Positions 6,464 through 14,903 of a DNA stretch of 50,712 bases are shown here, piece by piece (position 1 is the stretch's first letter; every line of letters begins with the position of its first letter). The notes below the pieces were generated by a model. That model ran no database searches. It was not told where the DNA came from and worked only from the letters and a program-made list of their open reading frames with translations. Source of the stretch: Defluviicoccus sp. (GTDB taxonomy: Bacteria; Pseudomonadota; Alphaproteobacteria; MPNO01); the NCBI GenBank assembly GCA_028820505.1, contig JAPPIT010000141.1, positions 60,924 to 111,635 of the forward strand, read 5' to 3'. The translations under genes were made by a program, and so were the position numbers.

Positions 6464-8758
6464 ATGGCGGAGAGGATGATCGGACGCGCGCTGAGCCGGC
6501 GCGAGGACAAGCGGCTGTTGCGCGGAGAGGGCCGGTTCGTCGACGATTTCGCCCCGCCCGGCGCCGCCCACATGGCGATCCTGAGAAGCCCTTTCGCCCA
6601 TGCGCGGATCCGCTCGGTGGAGCTCGCCGCAGCCCGCGCCGCGCCGGGCGTGATCGACGCGTTCTGCGGCACCGACCTCGACCGCCCGCTGCCGGAAATT
6701 CCGTTCCGGCTGGCCGGGCTGTCGGGTTTCGACCGCTTCCTGCAGCAGCCCATCGCCACCGCCAAGGCGCGCTTCGCGGGCGAGCCCGTCGCCGCGGTCG
6801 TCGCTTCCGACCGCTACGCCGCCGAGGACGCGCTCGCGGCGATCGAGGTCGACTACGACCCGCTGCCGCCGGTGGCGGATCCCGAGACCGCGGCGAAGTC
6901 CGATACCCTGGTTCATGACGGGGCGGGCGACAACGTCGCGATCCGCTACACCGCCCGGCGCGGCGACGCCGATGCCGCCTTCGCCGCCGCGCCCTATCGC
7001 CGGCGCGAGCGTTTCCGGACCCATCGCCAGACCGGCCTGCCGCTGGAGACCCGGGGCCTCGTGGCCGACTTCTCCGACGGCGAAACGCTGAGGCTCTGGG
7101 GCGCCGCCAAGGTCACGTATTTCAACAAGCGCGCGCTGGTCCGCGCCTTCGGGCTGCCGGAGGATGCGGTCGAACTGGTCCAGCTCGACGTCGGCGGCGG
7201 CTTCGGCGTGCGGGGGGAACTCTACCCCGAGGACTACCTGGTCCCCATCGCGAGCCGCCGCGCGGGCCGTCCCGTCAAGTGGATCGAGGATCGCCAGGAA
7301 CATCTGATGGCGGCGAACCATTCGCGCGACATCGTGTGTGAGCTGGAGGTCGCGGCGGAGCGCGACGGCACGATCCTTGCCCTGCGCGGCAGGACGGTCG
7401 CCGATCTCGGCGCCTATGCCCGGACCAACGGCGGCATCGTGCCGGTGCGCACGGTGCAGTTCCTGCCCGGCCCCTACCGTATTCCGAACTATTCCTGCGA
7501 CGCCGAGATCGTGGTGACCAACCGCACGCCCACCGGGACCTATCGCGGGCCGGGCCGTTTCGAGGCCAATTTCTTCCGCGAGCGGCTGATCGACCTGATG
7601 GCGGCCGATCTCGGACTCGACCCTGCCGAGGTGCGGCTCGCCAACCTGCTGGGTCCGGACGAGCTCCCCTACGACATCGGCGAGCTGATTCCCGGCGACA
7701 CCGGGACCGCCTACTCGAACGGCGATTATCCCGCGGTACTGCGCCGGCTCCTCGACGAGGCCGGCTACGACGACTGGCGAGCGCGCCAGGGCGAGGTCGG
7801 CGCCGACGGCCGGCGCCACGGTCTCGGAATCGCCTGCTTCGTCGAGAGCAGCGCCGCCGGGCCGCCTGAGCACGCCCGTATCGGCGCGGGAGCGGACGGG
7901 CGGGTCGAGGTCCGGGTGGGATCGTCCTCCTTCGGCCAGGGGGTGGAGACCGGGATGATCCAGATCGCCGCCGACGCCCTCGGCGTTGCGTCCGATGCCA
8001 TCGACGTGCGCCATGGCACCACCAGCCTGCTTCCCGACGGCAGCGGCAGCTATCACAGCCGCACCACGGTGATGGCGGGCAACGCGGTAGCGGAAGCCGC
8101 CGCCGCGTTCCGGGAGCGCTGCATCGCGCTCGCGGCGCTCCGCTGGAACGCCGAGCCGGAAAGCCTCGCCTGGAGCGAGGGTCGCGTCGAAAGGGCCGAG
8201 GGCGAGACCATCGGTATCGCGCCGCTCGCCGCCTTCGCACGATCCCGCGGCGAGTCCCTCGAGGCCGCCGCCAGCTTCGACAACCGGGGCCGGATCGCGT
8301 GGAGTTCCGGTGCGCATGCCGCCCATGTCGCGGTCGATACCGAGACCGGCGAAGTGGCCGTGCTCGGCTACCGCGTGGTCGAGGAGCTCGGACGGGTGCT
8401 GAACCCCATGATGGCCGAGGGTCAGGCCGTCGGCGCGGCGGTTCAGGGGATCGGCGGCGCGCTGCTCGACCGCATCCGCCACGATGCCGACGGTCAGCTC
8501 CTGACAGCGAACCTCGCCGACTACTTGGTGCCCGCGAGCGTCGAGATACCGCGCATCGAGACGGTCGCGCTCGAAACGCACCCGGCGGATTCGAACCCGC
8601 TCGGTTTCAAGGGGGCGGGCGAGGGCGGGATAATCGCCGTCGGCGCGGCTATCGCGAACGCCATAGCCCATGCGCTCGGCAGGTCTGGCGAAGGTCCGAC
8701 CGAGCTGCCCGTCTCGCCCGGCGATGTCCTCCGGCTCGTGGACGAGCGCAGGAAATAG
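6464..8758 (+). CDS. Xanthine dehydrogenase/CO dehydrogenase family molybdopterin-binding subunit
   Basis: 764 residues, the full length for the large subunit of molybdenum hydroxylases. The opening IGRALSRREDKRLLRGEGRF, the DVGGGFG motif near 242-248, the TYRGPGRFEANFF segment and the C-terminal GFKGAGEGG with the catalytic Glu are all present. It is not a form I CO dehydrogenase, because the AYxCSFR loop is replaced by TYRGPGR. Such subunits normally partner with a 2Fe-2S subunit and an FAD subunit; neither is encoded nearby. ATG 6464 is chosen, and ATG 6476 with GGAGAGG just ahead is an equally good alternative. It lies divergent from the SDR-like gene and converges on sdhB. Likely hydroxylates an N-heterocycle or aldehyde. 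Confidence 0.86.
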   Translation: MAERMIGRALSRREDKRLLRGEGRFVDDFAPPGAAHMAILRSPFAHARIRSVELAAARAAPGVIDAFCGTDLDRPLPEIPFRLAGLSGFDRFLQQPIATAKARFAGEPVAAVVASDRYAAEDALAAIEVDYDPLPPVADPETAAKSDTLVHDGAGDNVAIRYTARRGDADAAFAAAPYRRRERFRTHRQTGLPLETRGLVADFSDGETLRLWGAAKVTYFNKRALVRAFGLPEDAVELVQLDVGGGFGVRGELYPEDYLVPIASRRAGRPVKWIEDRQEHLMAANHSRDIVCELEVAAERDGTILALRGRTVADLGAYARTNGGIVPVRTVQFLPGPYRIPNYSCDAEIVVTNRTPTGTYRGPGRFEANFFRERLIDLMAADLGLDPAEVRLANLLGPDELPYDIGELIPGDTGTAYSNGDYPAVLRRLLDEAGYDDWRARQGEVGADGRRHGLGIACFVESSAAGPPEHARIGAGADGRVEVRVGSSSFGQGVETGMIQIAADALGVASDAIDVRHGTTSLLPDGSGSYHSRTTVMAGNAVAEAAAAFRERCIALAALRWNAEPESLAWSEGRVERAEGETIGIAPLAAFARSRGESLEAAASFDNRGRIAWSSGAHAAHVAVDTETGEVAVLGYRVVEELGRVLNPMMAEGQAVGAAVQGIGGALLDRIRHDADGQLLTANLADYLVPASVEIPRIETVALETHPADSNPLGFKGAGEGGIIAVGAAIANAIAHALGRSGEGPTELPVSPGDVLRLVDERRK

Positions 8759-8761
8759 GGG

Positions 8762-9541
8762 TCAGCGCCGCGCCACCATGCGCTGCTTGATCTCGCCGAT
8801 CGCCCTGGCCGGGTTGAGGTCCTTGGGGCAGGTCTTGGTGCAGTTCATGATCGTGTGGCAGCGATAGAGCCGGAACGGGTCCTCCAGCGCATCCAGCCGT
8901 TCGCCGGTGTGCTCGTCCCGCGAATCCGCGATCCACCGATAGGCCTGGAGCAGGGCGGCCGGCCCCAGATAACGGTCGCCGTTCCACCAGTAGCTCGGGC
9001 AGCTCGTGGTGCAGCAGAAGCAGAGGATGCATTCCCACAGCCCGTCGAGCTTCTCGCGTTCCTCCGGCGACTGCAGCCGCTCGGCATCGGGCGGCGCCGG
9101 GGTCTCGGTCTTGAGCCAGGGCTCGATCGAGGCGTATTGCGCGTAGGCGTCCGTGAGGTCGGGCACCAGGTCCTTGACCACCTTCATGTGCGGCAGGGGG
9201 TAGACCTTCACGTCGCCCTTGATGTCCGAGATGAACCGCGTGCAGGCAAGCGTGTTGGTGCCGTCGATGTTCATCGCGCAGCTGCCGCAGACGCCTTCGC
9301 GGCAGGAACGGCGGAAGGTAAGGGTAGAATCGACCTCGTTCTTGATTTTGATCACCGCGTCGAGGACCATCGGCCCGCAATCGTCGAGGTCGACGGTGTA
9401 GCTGTCGATCCGGGGCGTCTCGCCCGAATCCGGGTCCCAACGATAGACCTTGAAGGTTCGCGGCCGCTTGGCGTCTTCCGGCGGCGGATGGTCGGTCCCC
9501 TTGCGGATCTTCGAATTGGCGGGAAGCCTCAGCTCGGCCAT
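8762..9541 (-). CDS. sdhB: Succinate dehydrogenase iron-sulfur subunit
   Basis: 259 residues. It carries the three Fe-S clusters of complex II: the 2Fe-2S cysteines in [13 protein letters not shown], the 4Fe-4S motif [17 protein letters not shown], and the 3Fe-4S motif ending [18 protein letters not shown]. It passes electrons from the FAD of SdhA to ubiquinone bound at the membrane subunits, joining the TCA cycle to respiration at the inner membrane. Start ATG lies 13 bases after the sdhA stop. It is the last gene of sdhCDAB, and its stop lies 3 bases from the stop of the convergent molybdenum hydroxylase gene. Confidence 0.98.
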   Translation of the reverse strand: MAELRLPANSKIRKGTDHPPPEDAKRPRTFKVYRWDPDSGETPRIDSYTVDLDDCGPMVLDAVIKIKNEVDSTLTFRRSCREGVCGSCAMNIDGTNTLACTRFISDIKGDVKVYPLPHMKVVKDLVPDLTDAYAQYASIEPWLKTETPAPPDAERLQSPEEREKLDGLWECILCFCCTTSCPSYWWNGDRYLGPAALLQAYRWIADSRDEHTGERLDALEDPFRLYRCHTIMNCTKTCPKDLNPARAIGEIKQRMVARR

Positions 9542-9554
9542 GGCGGCTCCGGAA

Positions 9555-11348
9555 TCAATAGACGCGGTCCTTGGGCGGCACCGCCTGGACCTCGTTGGTC
9601 ATCGTGTTGGTGTGGACCGGCCGGTATTCCATGCGGGACCGGCCGTCCCCGTCGAGCCAGATCAGCGTGTGCTTCATCCAGTTCTCGTCGTCGCGCTCCG
9701 GGAAGTCCTCGCGGGCGTGCGCCCCCCGGCTTTCCTCGCGGTCGAGCGCGGCGTCGACGCTGACCACCGATTGCTCCAGCAGGTTGTCGAATTCGAGCGC
9801 CTCCACGAGGTCGGAGTTCCAGATCATCGACCGGTCCGTGACCGACATGTCCGACCGGCCGTCCCACACCTTCCGGAGCTTGTCCTTGCCCTCGCCCAGG
9901 ATCTCGCCGGTGCGGAATACCGCGCAGTGGCTCTGCATGATCTGCTGCATTTCGAGGCGGAGCGCCGCGCAGGGGGTTCCGCCCCTGGCGTGGCGGCGGG
10001 AGTCGAGCCGGTCCAGCGCCCTGTCCCCGGCATCGACGGGAAGCGGCGGCTTGGACGCGCCGGGCTCCAGGATCTGGACGCAGCGATTGGCCGCCGCGCG
10101 GCCGAACACGACGAGATCGAGCAGCGAATTCGAGCCCAGCCGGTTCGCGCCGTGGACCGAGACGCAGGCCGCCTCGCCGATCGCCATCAGCCCCGGCACC
10201 GTCGCTTCCAGCGTGCCGTTCGCCGGCGCGCGCGCCTCGCCCAGATGGTTCGTCGGCACCCCGCCCATGTTGTAGTGCACGGTCGGCAGCACCGGGACCG
10301 GTTCGCGGGTGACGTCGACGCCGGCGAAGATCTTCGCGGTCTCCGAGATGCCGGGCAGGCGCTCGGCGATCACCTTGGCGTCGAGATGCTCGATATGCAG
10401 GTGGATATGGTCGCGGTCCTCGCCCACCCCGCGCCCCTCGCGCATCTCGATGGTCATCGCGCGCGAGACCACGTCGCGCGAGGCGAGATCCTTCACGTTC
10501 GGTGCGTAGCGCTCCATGAAGCGCTCGCCCTCCGAGTTGGTCAGATAGCCGCCCTCGCCCCGCACGCCTTCGGTGATCAGGCAGCCGGCGCCGTAGATCC
10601 CCGTCGGGTGGAACTGGATGAACTCCATGTCCTCCAGCGGCAGCCCGGCCCTCAGCACCATCGCGTTGCCGTCGCCGGTCTGGGTGTGCGCCCCGGTGCA
10701 GGCGAAGTACGACCGGCCGTAGCCGCCGGTCGCGATCACCGTCATCTGCGCCTGGAAGCGGTGGATCGTGCCGTCGTCGAGGTTCCACGCCATGACGCCG
10801 CGCACGGCGCCGGTCTCGTCGGTGAGCAGGTCGATCGCGAAATACTCGATAAAGAATTCCGCGTCGTGGCGCAGCGACTGCTGGTAGAGCGTGTGCAGGA
10901 TCGCATGCCCCGTACGGTCGGCGGCGGCCGCGGTTCGCCGCGCCGGCGGGCCCTCGCCGTAGCGCGTCGTCATGCCGCCGAACGGGCGTTGATAGATCTT
11001 GCCTTCCGGGGTGCGCGAGAACGGCACGCCGTAATGTTCGAGCTCGATCACCGCGGGGATCGCCTCGCGGCACATATATTCGATCGCGTCCTGGTCGCCG
11101 AGCCAGTCGGCGCCCTTGACGGTGTCGTAGAAATGCCAGCGCCAGTCGTCCTCGCTCATGTTGCCGAGCGCCGCGGATATCCCGCCCTGGGCGGCGACGG
11201 TATGGCTGCGGGTGGGGAAGACCTTGGTGATGCAGGCGGTCTTGAGCCCCTTGACCGCCATGCCGAAGGTCGCGCGCAGTCCCGCCCCGCCCGCGCCGAT
11301 CACCACGACGTCGTAGCTGTGGTCGACGATTTCGTAGGCGGCAGGCAT
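9555..11348 (-). CDS. sdhA: Succinate dehydrogenase flavoprotein subunit
   Basis: 597 residues, the normal length. The N-terminal GAGGAG Rossmann motif (18-23), the SHTVAAQGG motif with His49 for covalent FAD, and the late [21 protein letters not shown] stretch are typical. The enzyme oxidises succinate to fumarate and hands electrons to SdhB; it faces the cytoplasm. It is the third gene of sdhCDAB, 4 bases after the sdhD stop, so translation is probably coupled. Nothing is odd in sequence or codon use. Its downstream partner sdhB follows after 13 bases. Confidence 0.98.
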   Translation of the reverse strand: MPAAYEIVDHSYDVVVIGAGGAGLRATFGMAVKGLKTACITKVFPTRSHTVAAQGGISAALGNMSEDDWRWHFYDTVKGADWLGDQDAIEYMCREAIPAVIELEHYGVPFSRTPEGKIYQRPFGGMTTRYGEGPPARRTAAAADRTGHAILHTLYQQSLRHDAEFFIEYFAIDLLTDETGAVRGVMAWNLDDGTIHRFQAQMTVIATGGYGRSYFACTGAHTQTGDGNAMVLRAGLPLEDMEFIQFHPTGIYGAGCLITEGVRGEGGYLTNSEGERFMERYAPNVKDLASRDVVSRAMTIEMREGRGVGEDRDHIHLHIEHLDAKVIAERLPGISETAKIFAGVDVTREPVPVLPTVHYNMGGVPTNHLGEARAPANGTLEATVPGLMAIGEAACVSVHGANRLGSNSLLDLVVFGRAAANRCVQILEPGASKPPLPVDAGDRALDRLDSRRHARGGTPCAALRLEMQQIMQSHCAVFRTGEILGEGKDKLRKVWDGRSDMSVTDRSMIWNSDLVEALEFDNLLEQSVVSVDAALDREESRGAHAREDFPERDDENWMKHTLIWLDGDGRSRMEYRPVHTNTMTNEVQAVPPKDRVY

Positions 11349-11352
11349 CGCC

Positions 11353-11733
11353 TCAGCCTCCGATCGCGATCTTGAGGACCGAGAACGCGGCGCCGATACC
11401 GAGCGCGACGGCGGCGAACCTGACTGCCGTCACCAGGGTGAGCTTGAGCCCTTCGGAGTGCACATAGTCCTCGATCACCACCTGCACGCCGAGCTGTGCG
11501 TGGTGGAATCCCGCGAGGATCAGGAGCAGCATGAGCACCGCCGCCACCGGATCTCTCAACCACGCCGCCACCGTCGCGTGGTCGGCGCCGGTGAGCACGA
11601 TCAGCGACACCGCGAACCAGAGGACCAGCGGAACGAGCGCGACGGCGGTCAGGCGCTGCGCCCACCAGTGGGCGGTCCCTTCCTTGGCCGAGCCGAGCCC
11701 TCGGACTCGTCCGAGCGGCGTGCGGAGGCTCAT
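11353..11733 (-). CDS. sdhD: Succinate dehydrogenase membrane anchor subunit
   Basis: 126 residues with three predicted membrane helices (about 27-48, 62-84, 100-122). The segment [18 protein letters not shown] (75-92) holds the heme-b/quinone-site residues: a histidine at 77/78 and Asp89-Tyr90. The N-terminal [12 protein letters not shown] stretch is typical of alphaproteobacterial SdhD. The ATG overlaps the sdhC stop by ATGA, giving coupled translation and equal stoichiometry. With SdhC it anchors complex II and binds ubiquinone. Confidence 0.95.
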   Translation of the reverse strand: MSLRTPLGRVRGLGSAKEGTAHWWAQRLTAVALVPLVLWFAVSLIVLTGADHATVAAWLRDPVAAVLMLLLILAGFHHAQLGVQVVIEDYVHSEGLKLTLVTAVRFAAVALGIGAAFSVLKIAIGG

Positions 11734-12128
11734 CGGAGCGCCCCCATCGAGGCGTAGGCGAGAACCCAGGCGAGCACCGTCAGCACCGCGGCGGAACCCA
11801 CCGCCAGCCATCCCGTCATCGACACCGTGTCGAGCTCGAACCCCCGGCCCATGTCCCAGAACAGATGCCGGATGCCGTTGCACAGGTGGTAGAACAGCGC
11901 GAATGTCCAGCCGAACAGGAACAGCCGCCCGAGAAACGATCCGGCGGCCGCCTGCGCCGTCCCGAACGCGTCCGGGCCCGCAGCGGCCGCGGCGAGCCAC
12001 CAGAGCAGCAGCAACAGCCCCGCCGCGAGCACGATCCCCGTCGCGCGGTGGGCGATCGACAGCACCGAGGTGATCTGCGGCCGGTAGACCTGCAGATGGG
12101 GCGACAGCGGCCTGTCCTGGTTGCTCAT
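11730..12128 (-). CDS. sdhC: Succinate dehydrogenase cytochrome b556 subunit
   Basis: 132 residues, three membrane helices (about 29-50, 66-90, 104-128). The family motif SIAHRATG (24-31) and the heme ligand region HLCNGIRHLFWD (81-92) are present, with His81 the expected heme b ligand. The opening RPLSPHLQVYRPQ is characteristic of SdhC. It is the first gene of the sdhCDAB operon. The start at 12126-12128 is preceded by only a weak ribosome site (CAGGG). An upstream -35/-10 pair is noted separately. Confidence 0.96.
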   Translation of the reverse strand: MSNQDRPLSPHLQVYRPQITSVLSIAHRATGIVLAAGLLLLLWWLAAAAAGPDAFGTAQAAAGSFLGRLFLFGWTFALFYHLCNGIRHLFWDMGRGFELDTVSMTGWLAVGSAAVLTVLAWVLAYASMGALR

Positions 12129-12183
12129 CGACGCTAACCCTGCTGGATGCGGCGGCACGAGGCCTCGGGCCGAACGGCGGCCC

Positions 12184-12212
12184 GGTTTAGACCGGGACCG
12201 GAGTCGAGTCAA
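12184..12212 (-). promoter_or_regulatory. Possible sigma-70 promoter of sdhCDAB
   Basis: On the minus strand TTGACT (12207-12212) and TAAACC (12184-12189) are separated by exactly 17 bases, about 55 bases ahead of the sdhC start. The -35 is good and the -10 poor (3 of 6), so this is only a candidate. Confidence 0.3.
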
Positions 12213-12259
12213 ATTGGCGGCGGTTGGGCCGCCTGCGCGCTCGCGACCCCCCCAACTCA

Positions 12260-12289
12260 TTGACATGGAGCCGGGCCGTTCGTATATAC
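12260..12289 (+). promoter_or_regulatory. Sigma-70 promoter and overlapping palindromic operator of the DUF1778/GNAT module
   Basis: TTGACA (12260-12265) and TATATA (12283-12288) are separated by exactly 17 bases, a near-consensus promoter and the best one seen in the window. The -10 box lies inside the perfect 8-base palindrome GTATATAC (12282-12289). Antitoxins of this family repress their own promoter by binding palindromes near the -10, which makes this a likely operator. Confidence 0.78.
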
Positions 12290-12325
12290 ATCGTCATTAC
12301 ACCCATGCTGGAGACGAGGTCTTCC

Positions 12326-12610
12326 ATGCCGGTTCCCGAGCGAGCCCTGCAAAGTCAAACGATCAATCTGCGCGCATCGGTCGAGCAGAAGACGCTGATC
12401 GATCGTGCGGCGAAGCGCCTCGGCAAGTCTCGCAGCCAGTTCGTCCTCGATACGATGCGGGAAGCGTCCGAGAACGTGCTGCTCGACCAGCGCTTGTTCA
12501 TCCTCGACGAAGCCGCGTTCGAGGCGTTCGAAGCGACGCTCGATGCGCCCGCCGAGCCGAGCGAAGGTTTGCGCCGGACCCTGACGACACCCCCGCCCTG
12601 GAGCGAGTGA
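12326..12610 (+). CDS. DUF1778 (TacA/KacA-like) antitoxin
   Basis: 94 residues. Residues about 10-50 form a ribbon-helix-helix DNA-binding domain (TINLRASVEQ then KTLIDRAAKRLGKSRSQFV). The acidic and hydrophobic C-terminal tail, ending PPPWSE, is the part expected to wrap and block the toxin. ATG 12326 is preferred over ATG 12305 because GAGG lies 6 bases ahead of it and nothing precedes the other. It neutralises the acetyltransferase encoded 10 bases downstream and, as a complex, should repress the promoter at 12260. Confidence 0.88.
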   Translation: MPVPERALQSQTINLRASVEQKTLIDRAAKRLGKSRSQFVLDTMREASENVLLDQRLFILDEAAFEAFEATLDAPAEPSEGLRRTLTTPPPWSE

Positions 12611-12620
12611 TCGCCCGGGC

Positions 12621-13118
12621 ATGAGTCCGACCGCGCCCGAGCCCATCGCCGCCCACCACGTTCTCGCCGGTCTCGACAGCGGCCAACCGACGCTCGACAA
12701 CTGGCTGACCGCACGTGCCCTCAGGAACGAGCGGGACGGAGCTTCGCGGACCTACGTCGTTTGCGACGACGGCGCTGTCGTTGCCTATTACTGCCTTGCC
12801 GCCGGCGCGGTGCAGCACCGGGACGTGCCCGGGAGGTTCAGGCGCAATATGCCCGATCCGATCCCGGTTATGCTGATGGGCCGACTGGCGGTTGCCGGAT
12901 CCCATCAGGGCAAGGGAATCGCGCGCGGCCTGGTGCGGGACGCTATTCTGCGCACGCTGAAAGCTGCGGAGATCGCTGGGATCAGGGCGCTGCTCGTTCA
13001 CGCGCTGGACGAAGACGCGGCGACGTTTTACCGGCATCTGGGCTTTCTGGAATCGCCCGTCGATCCCCTTGTCCTCGCGCTGCCTGTGGCGATGGCGCGC
13101 AAGCTGCTCGATCCCTGA
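12621..13118 (+). CDS. GNAT acetyltransferase toxin (TacT/AtaT family)
   Basis: 165 residues. The GNAT acetyl-CoA loop HQGKGIARGL (95-104) follows the strand GRLAVAG, and the Tyr expected to act as general acid is in TFYRHLGF (Tyr137). Toxins of this family acetylate the amino group of aminoacyl-tRNAs and stop translation. The length and the position directly after a DUF1778 antitoxin match known modules. The gene converges on the CoA-ester lyase gene, with 45 bases between stops. The tRNA target cannot be predicted from sequence. Confidence 0.9.
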   Translation: MSPTAPEPIAAHHVLAGLDSGQPTLDNWLTARALRNERDGASRTYVVCDDGAVVAYYCLAAGAVQHRDVPGRFRRNMPDPIPVMLMGRLAVAGSHQGKGIARGLVRDAILRTLKAAEIAGIRALLVHALDEDAATFYRHLGFLESPVDPLVLALPVAMARKLLDP

Positions 13119-13163
13119 CGGTGCGGTCGGTAATCCCGACGCGATCCGGCCGGGGGATCCCGG

Positions 13164-14057
13164 TCACGCCCCCTCCACCCTCCGCTCCAGCGCCGCGATC
13201 CCCTCCGCCAGCGCGAGCGTGCGCTCGGCTTCCTCGACGTGGAGGGCCTCGATCAGCTTGCCGTCGACCAGGGTTACGCCCTTGCCCCCGGCGGCCGCCT
13301 CGCGCCATGCGGTAGCGATTCGGCGCGCCCATTCGATGTCGGCCTCGGACGGGCCGAATATTGCGTTGGCGACGGCGATGGTCTTCGGGTGCAGCAGCGA
13401 CTTTCCGTCGAAGCCGAAGGACCGTCCCTGGCGGCAGGAACGCTCGAAGCCCGCGTCATCCGACAGGTCGAAATGGGGGGCGTCCAGCACCGCGACATCC
13501 GCTTCGCGCGCCGCCAGCACGCAGAGCCCAATACTCGTCAGGAGCGGCAGCCGGTCGGGCGCGTGGAGGTCGGCCTGAAGCGCCTTCGAGAGATCGGCCG
13601 TGCCGAGAGTCAGCGCCGCCATGCGGGGGTGCGCGTTGGCGATGAGGCGCGCATCGAGGATGCCCCGGGGCGTTTCCAGCATGCACCAGATACCCATCCC
13701 GACAGGCGCGCCGGCGGCTTCCAGAGCGGCGGCAGCGTGCGTAACCGTCGCCGGGTCCTCGACCTTGGGCAGCATCGCCGCGTCGGCGCCGCTCTTCGCC
13801 ACGGCGGCGAGGTCGTCCTCGAACCACGGCGTGCCGACCCCGTTGACCCGGATCACGATCTCGCGCGCGCCGTAACCGCCTTCGGCGAGAAAGCCGAGGA
13901 CCCGGCCGCGCGCCTCGACCTTGGCCTCGGGCAGCACGCCGTCCTCCAGATCCATGATCAGCACGTCGGCCGCGAGGCTCCGACCCTTCTTCAGCGCGCG
14001 CGCATTGGCGCCCGGCATGTAGAGCGCGCTGCGTCTCGGACGGATGGGACGCGCCAC
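13164..14057 (-). CDS. HpcH/HpaI-type CoA-ester lyase (malyl-CoA lyase / CitE-like)
   Basis: 297 residues, a TIM barrel of the citrate lyase beta-subunit superfamily. Visible residues are the opening RRSALYMPG (8-16), DLEDGV (36-41), the substrate-binding Arg70 in RVNG, and Glu128/Arg131 of MLETPRG, where Glu binds Mg. The family cleaves or forms malyl-CoA, beta-methylmalyl-CoA, citramalyl-CoA or similar 3-hydroxyacyl-CoA esters. No citrate lyase alpha or gamma genes are present, so this is a stand-alone enzyme. It lies 6 bases downstream of the TPR gene on the same strand and is probably co-transcribed with it. The exact CoA ester is uncertain. Confidence 0.83.
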   Translation of the reverse strand: MARPIRPRRSALYMPGANARALKKGRSLAADVLIMDLEDGVLPEAKVEARGRVLGFLAEGGYGAREIVIRVNGVGTPWFEDDLAAVAKSGADAAMLPKVEDPATVTHAAAALEAAGAPVGMGIWCMLETPRGILDARLIANAHPRMAALTLGTADLSKALQADLHAPDRLPLLTSIGLCVLAAREADVAVLDAPHFDLSDDAGFERSCRQGRSFGFDGKSLLHPKTIAVANAIFGPSEADIEWARRIATAWREAAAGGKGVTLVDGKLIEALHVEEAERTLALAEGIAALERRVEGA

Positions 14058-14063
14058 CGGCGG

Positions 14064-14792
14064 CTATTCGTCGGTCGCCGAGAGCGCTTCGATGCGCCGC
14101 TCGTAGTCCGCCGCCTCGTCGTCGCGGCCAGTGTGGCGGAGAACACTGGCGAGAATCCGCATCGAATCGACCTGCTCCGGGTCGAGTTCGAGGGAGTGCA
14201 GCGCGCTCGCCTCGGCGAGATCGTATTCTTCCCTGGAGGCGTGGATACCGCTCAGAAGGTTGTAGAGATCCGCGTCCGTATCGTCCGCCTCGATCGCCGC
14301 CGTCGCGCTCTCGAGTGCCTCGTCATAGTGCCCCAGCGTGAGCAGGAGGGTGCCGAGACTCCCGTGGGCCTGGCTCGATTCCGGTTCCAGCGCGACCGCG
14401 CACCGACAGGCATCGAGCGCGGCTTCCGTCTCGCCGAGCCGGTCGAGCGCCGCGGTCAGGCCGAGCCAATACTCCGCCTGATCGGGCTTGAGTCGGATCG
14501 CCGCCCAGAAGGATTCCCGCGCGTCCTCCATCCGCCCGGCGATCCCGAGCAATGTGGCTCGGGTGCCGTGAAACCTGGCGACCGAGGAGTCGGCCGCCAC
14601 CGCGGCGTCGAGAAATTCGAGCGCGGTGTCGAAATCCCCCTGCCCGAAAGCGATGGTTCCCCTGAGATATTTCGCTTCGCCGTTTCCGGGATCGAGGGTC
14701 TCGATCCGGTCCAGCACGCGCTCGGCTTTGCGGACCCGGTCTTCGAGATAGTAGTCGAGGGCCCGTTCGAGCAACTCGTACACGTCCGCCAT
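14064..14792 (-). CDS. Tetratricopeptide repeat protein
   Basis: 242 residues made almost wholly of TPR helices; about six repeats of 34 residues with the usual A-x-x-x-Y/F-x-x-A-L pattern are visible (for example FDTALEFLDAAVAAD and YDEALESATAAIEAD). There is no signal peptide or membrane segment, so it is likely cytoplasmic. Residue composition is acidic. It should act as a protein-protein adaptor; no partner is evident, although its stop lies 6 bases ahead of the CoA-ester lyase start. The start MADVYELLERALDYY is chosen because it opens the first helix and the upstream extension looks non-coding. Confidence 0.85.
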   Translation of the reverse strand: MADVYELLERALDYYLEDRVRKAERVLDRIETLDPGNGEAKYLRGTIAFGQGDFDTALEFLDAAVAADSSVARFHGTRATLLGIAGRMEDARESFWAAIRLKPDQAEYWLGLTAALDRLGETEAALDACRCAVALEPESSQAHGSLGTLLLTLGHYDEALESATAAIEADDTDADLYNLLSGIHASREEYDLAEASALHSLELDPEQVDSMRILASVLRHTGRDDEAADYERRIEALSATDE

Positions 14793-14903
14793 GCCGGACC
14801 TTATAGGTTCGCCGTCGGGACCCGGCAAGCGACGCCTCCGGTTTCATCCCCGGCCGCCGGCGCCCTACACTCCGCCGGCCTGACGAAACCGCAGGAGGCG
14901 ACA

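Noticed and set aside
6425-8671. Long minus-strand open frame of about 750 codons
   Set aside because: It is antisense to the molybdenum hydroxylase gene and shows the same shadow composition with no recognisable motif.
6464-8758. Aerobic CO dehydrogenase (coxL)
   Set aside because: The form I AYxCSFR loop is replaced by TYRGPGR, and coxM, coxS and maturation genes are absent.
13119-13163. Rho-independent terminator between the convergent toxin and lyase genes
   Set aside because: Short GC-rich inverted bits occur, but no stable stem followed by a T run on either strand.
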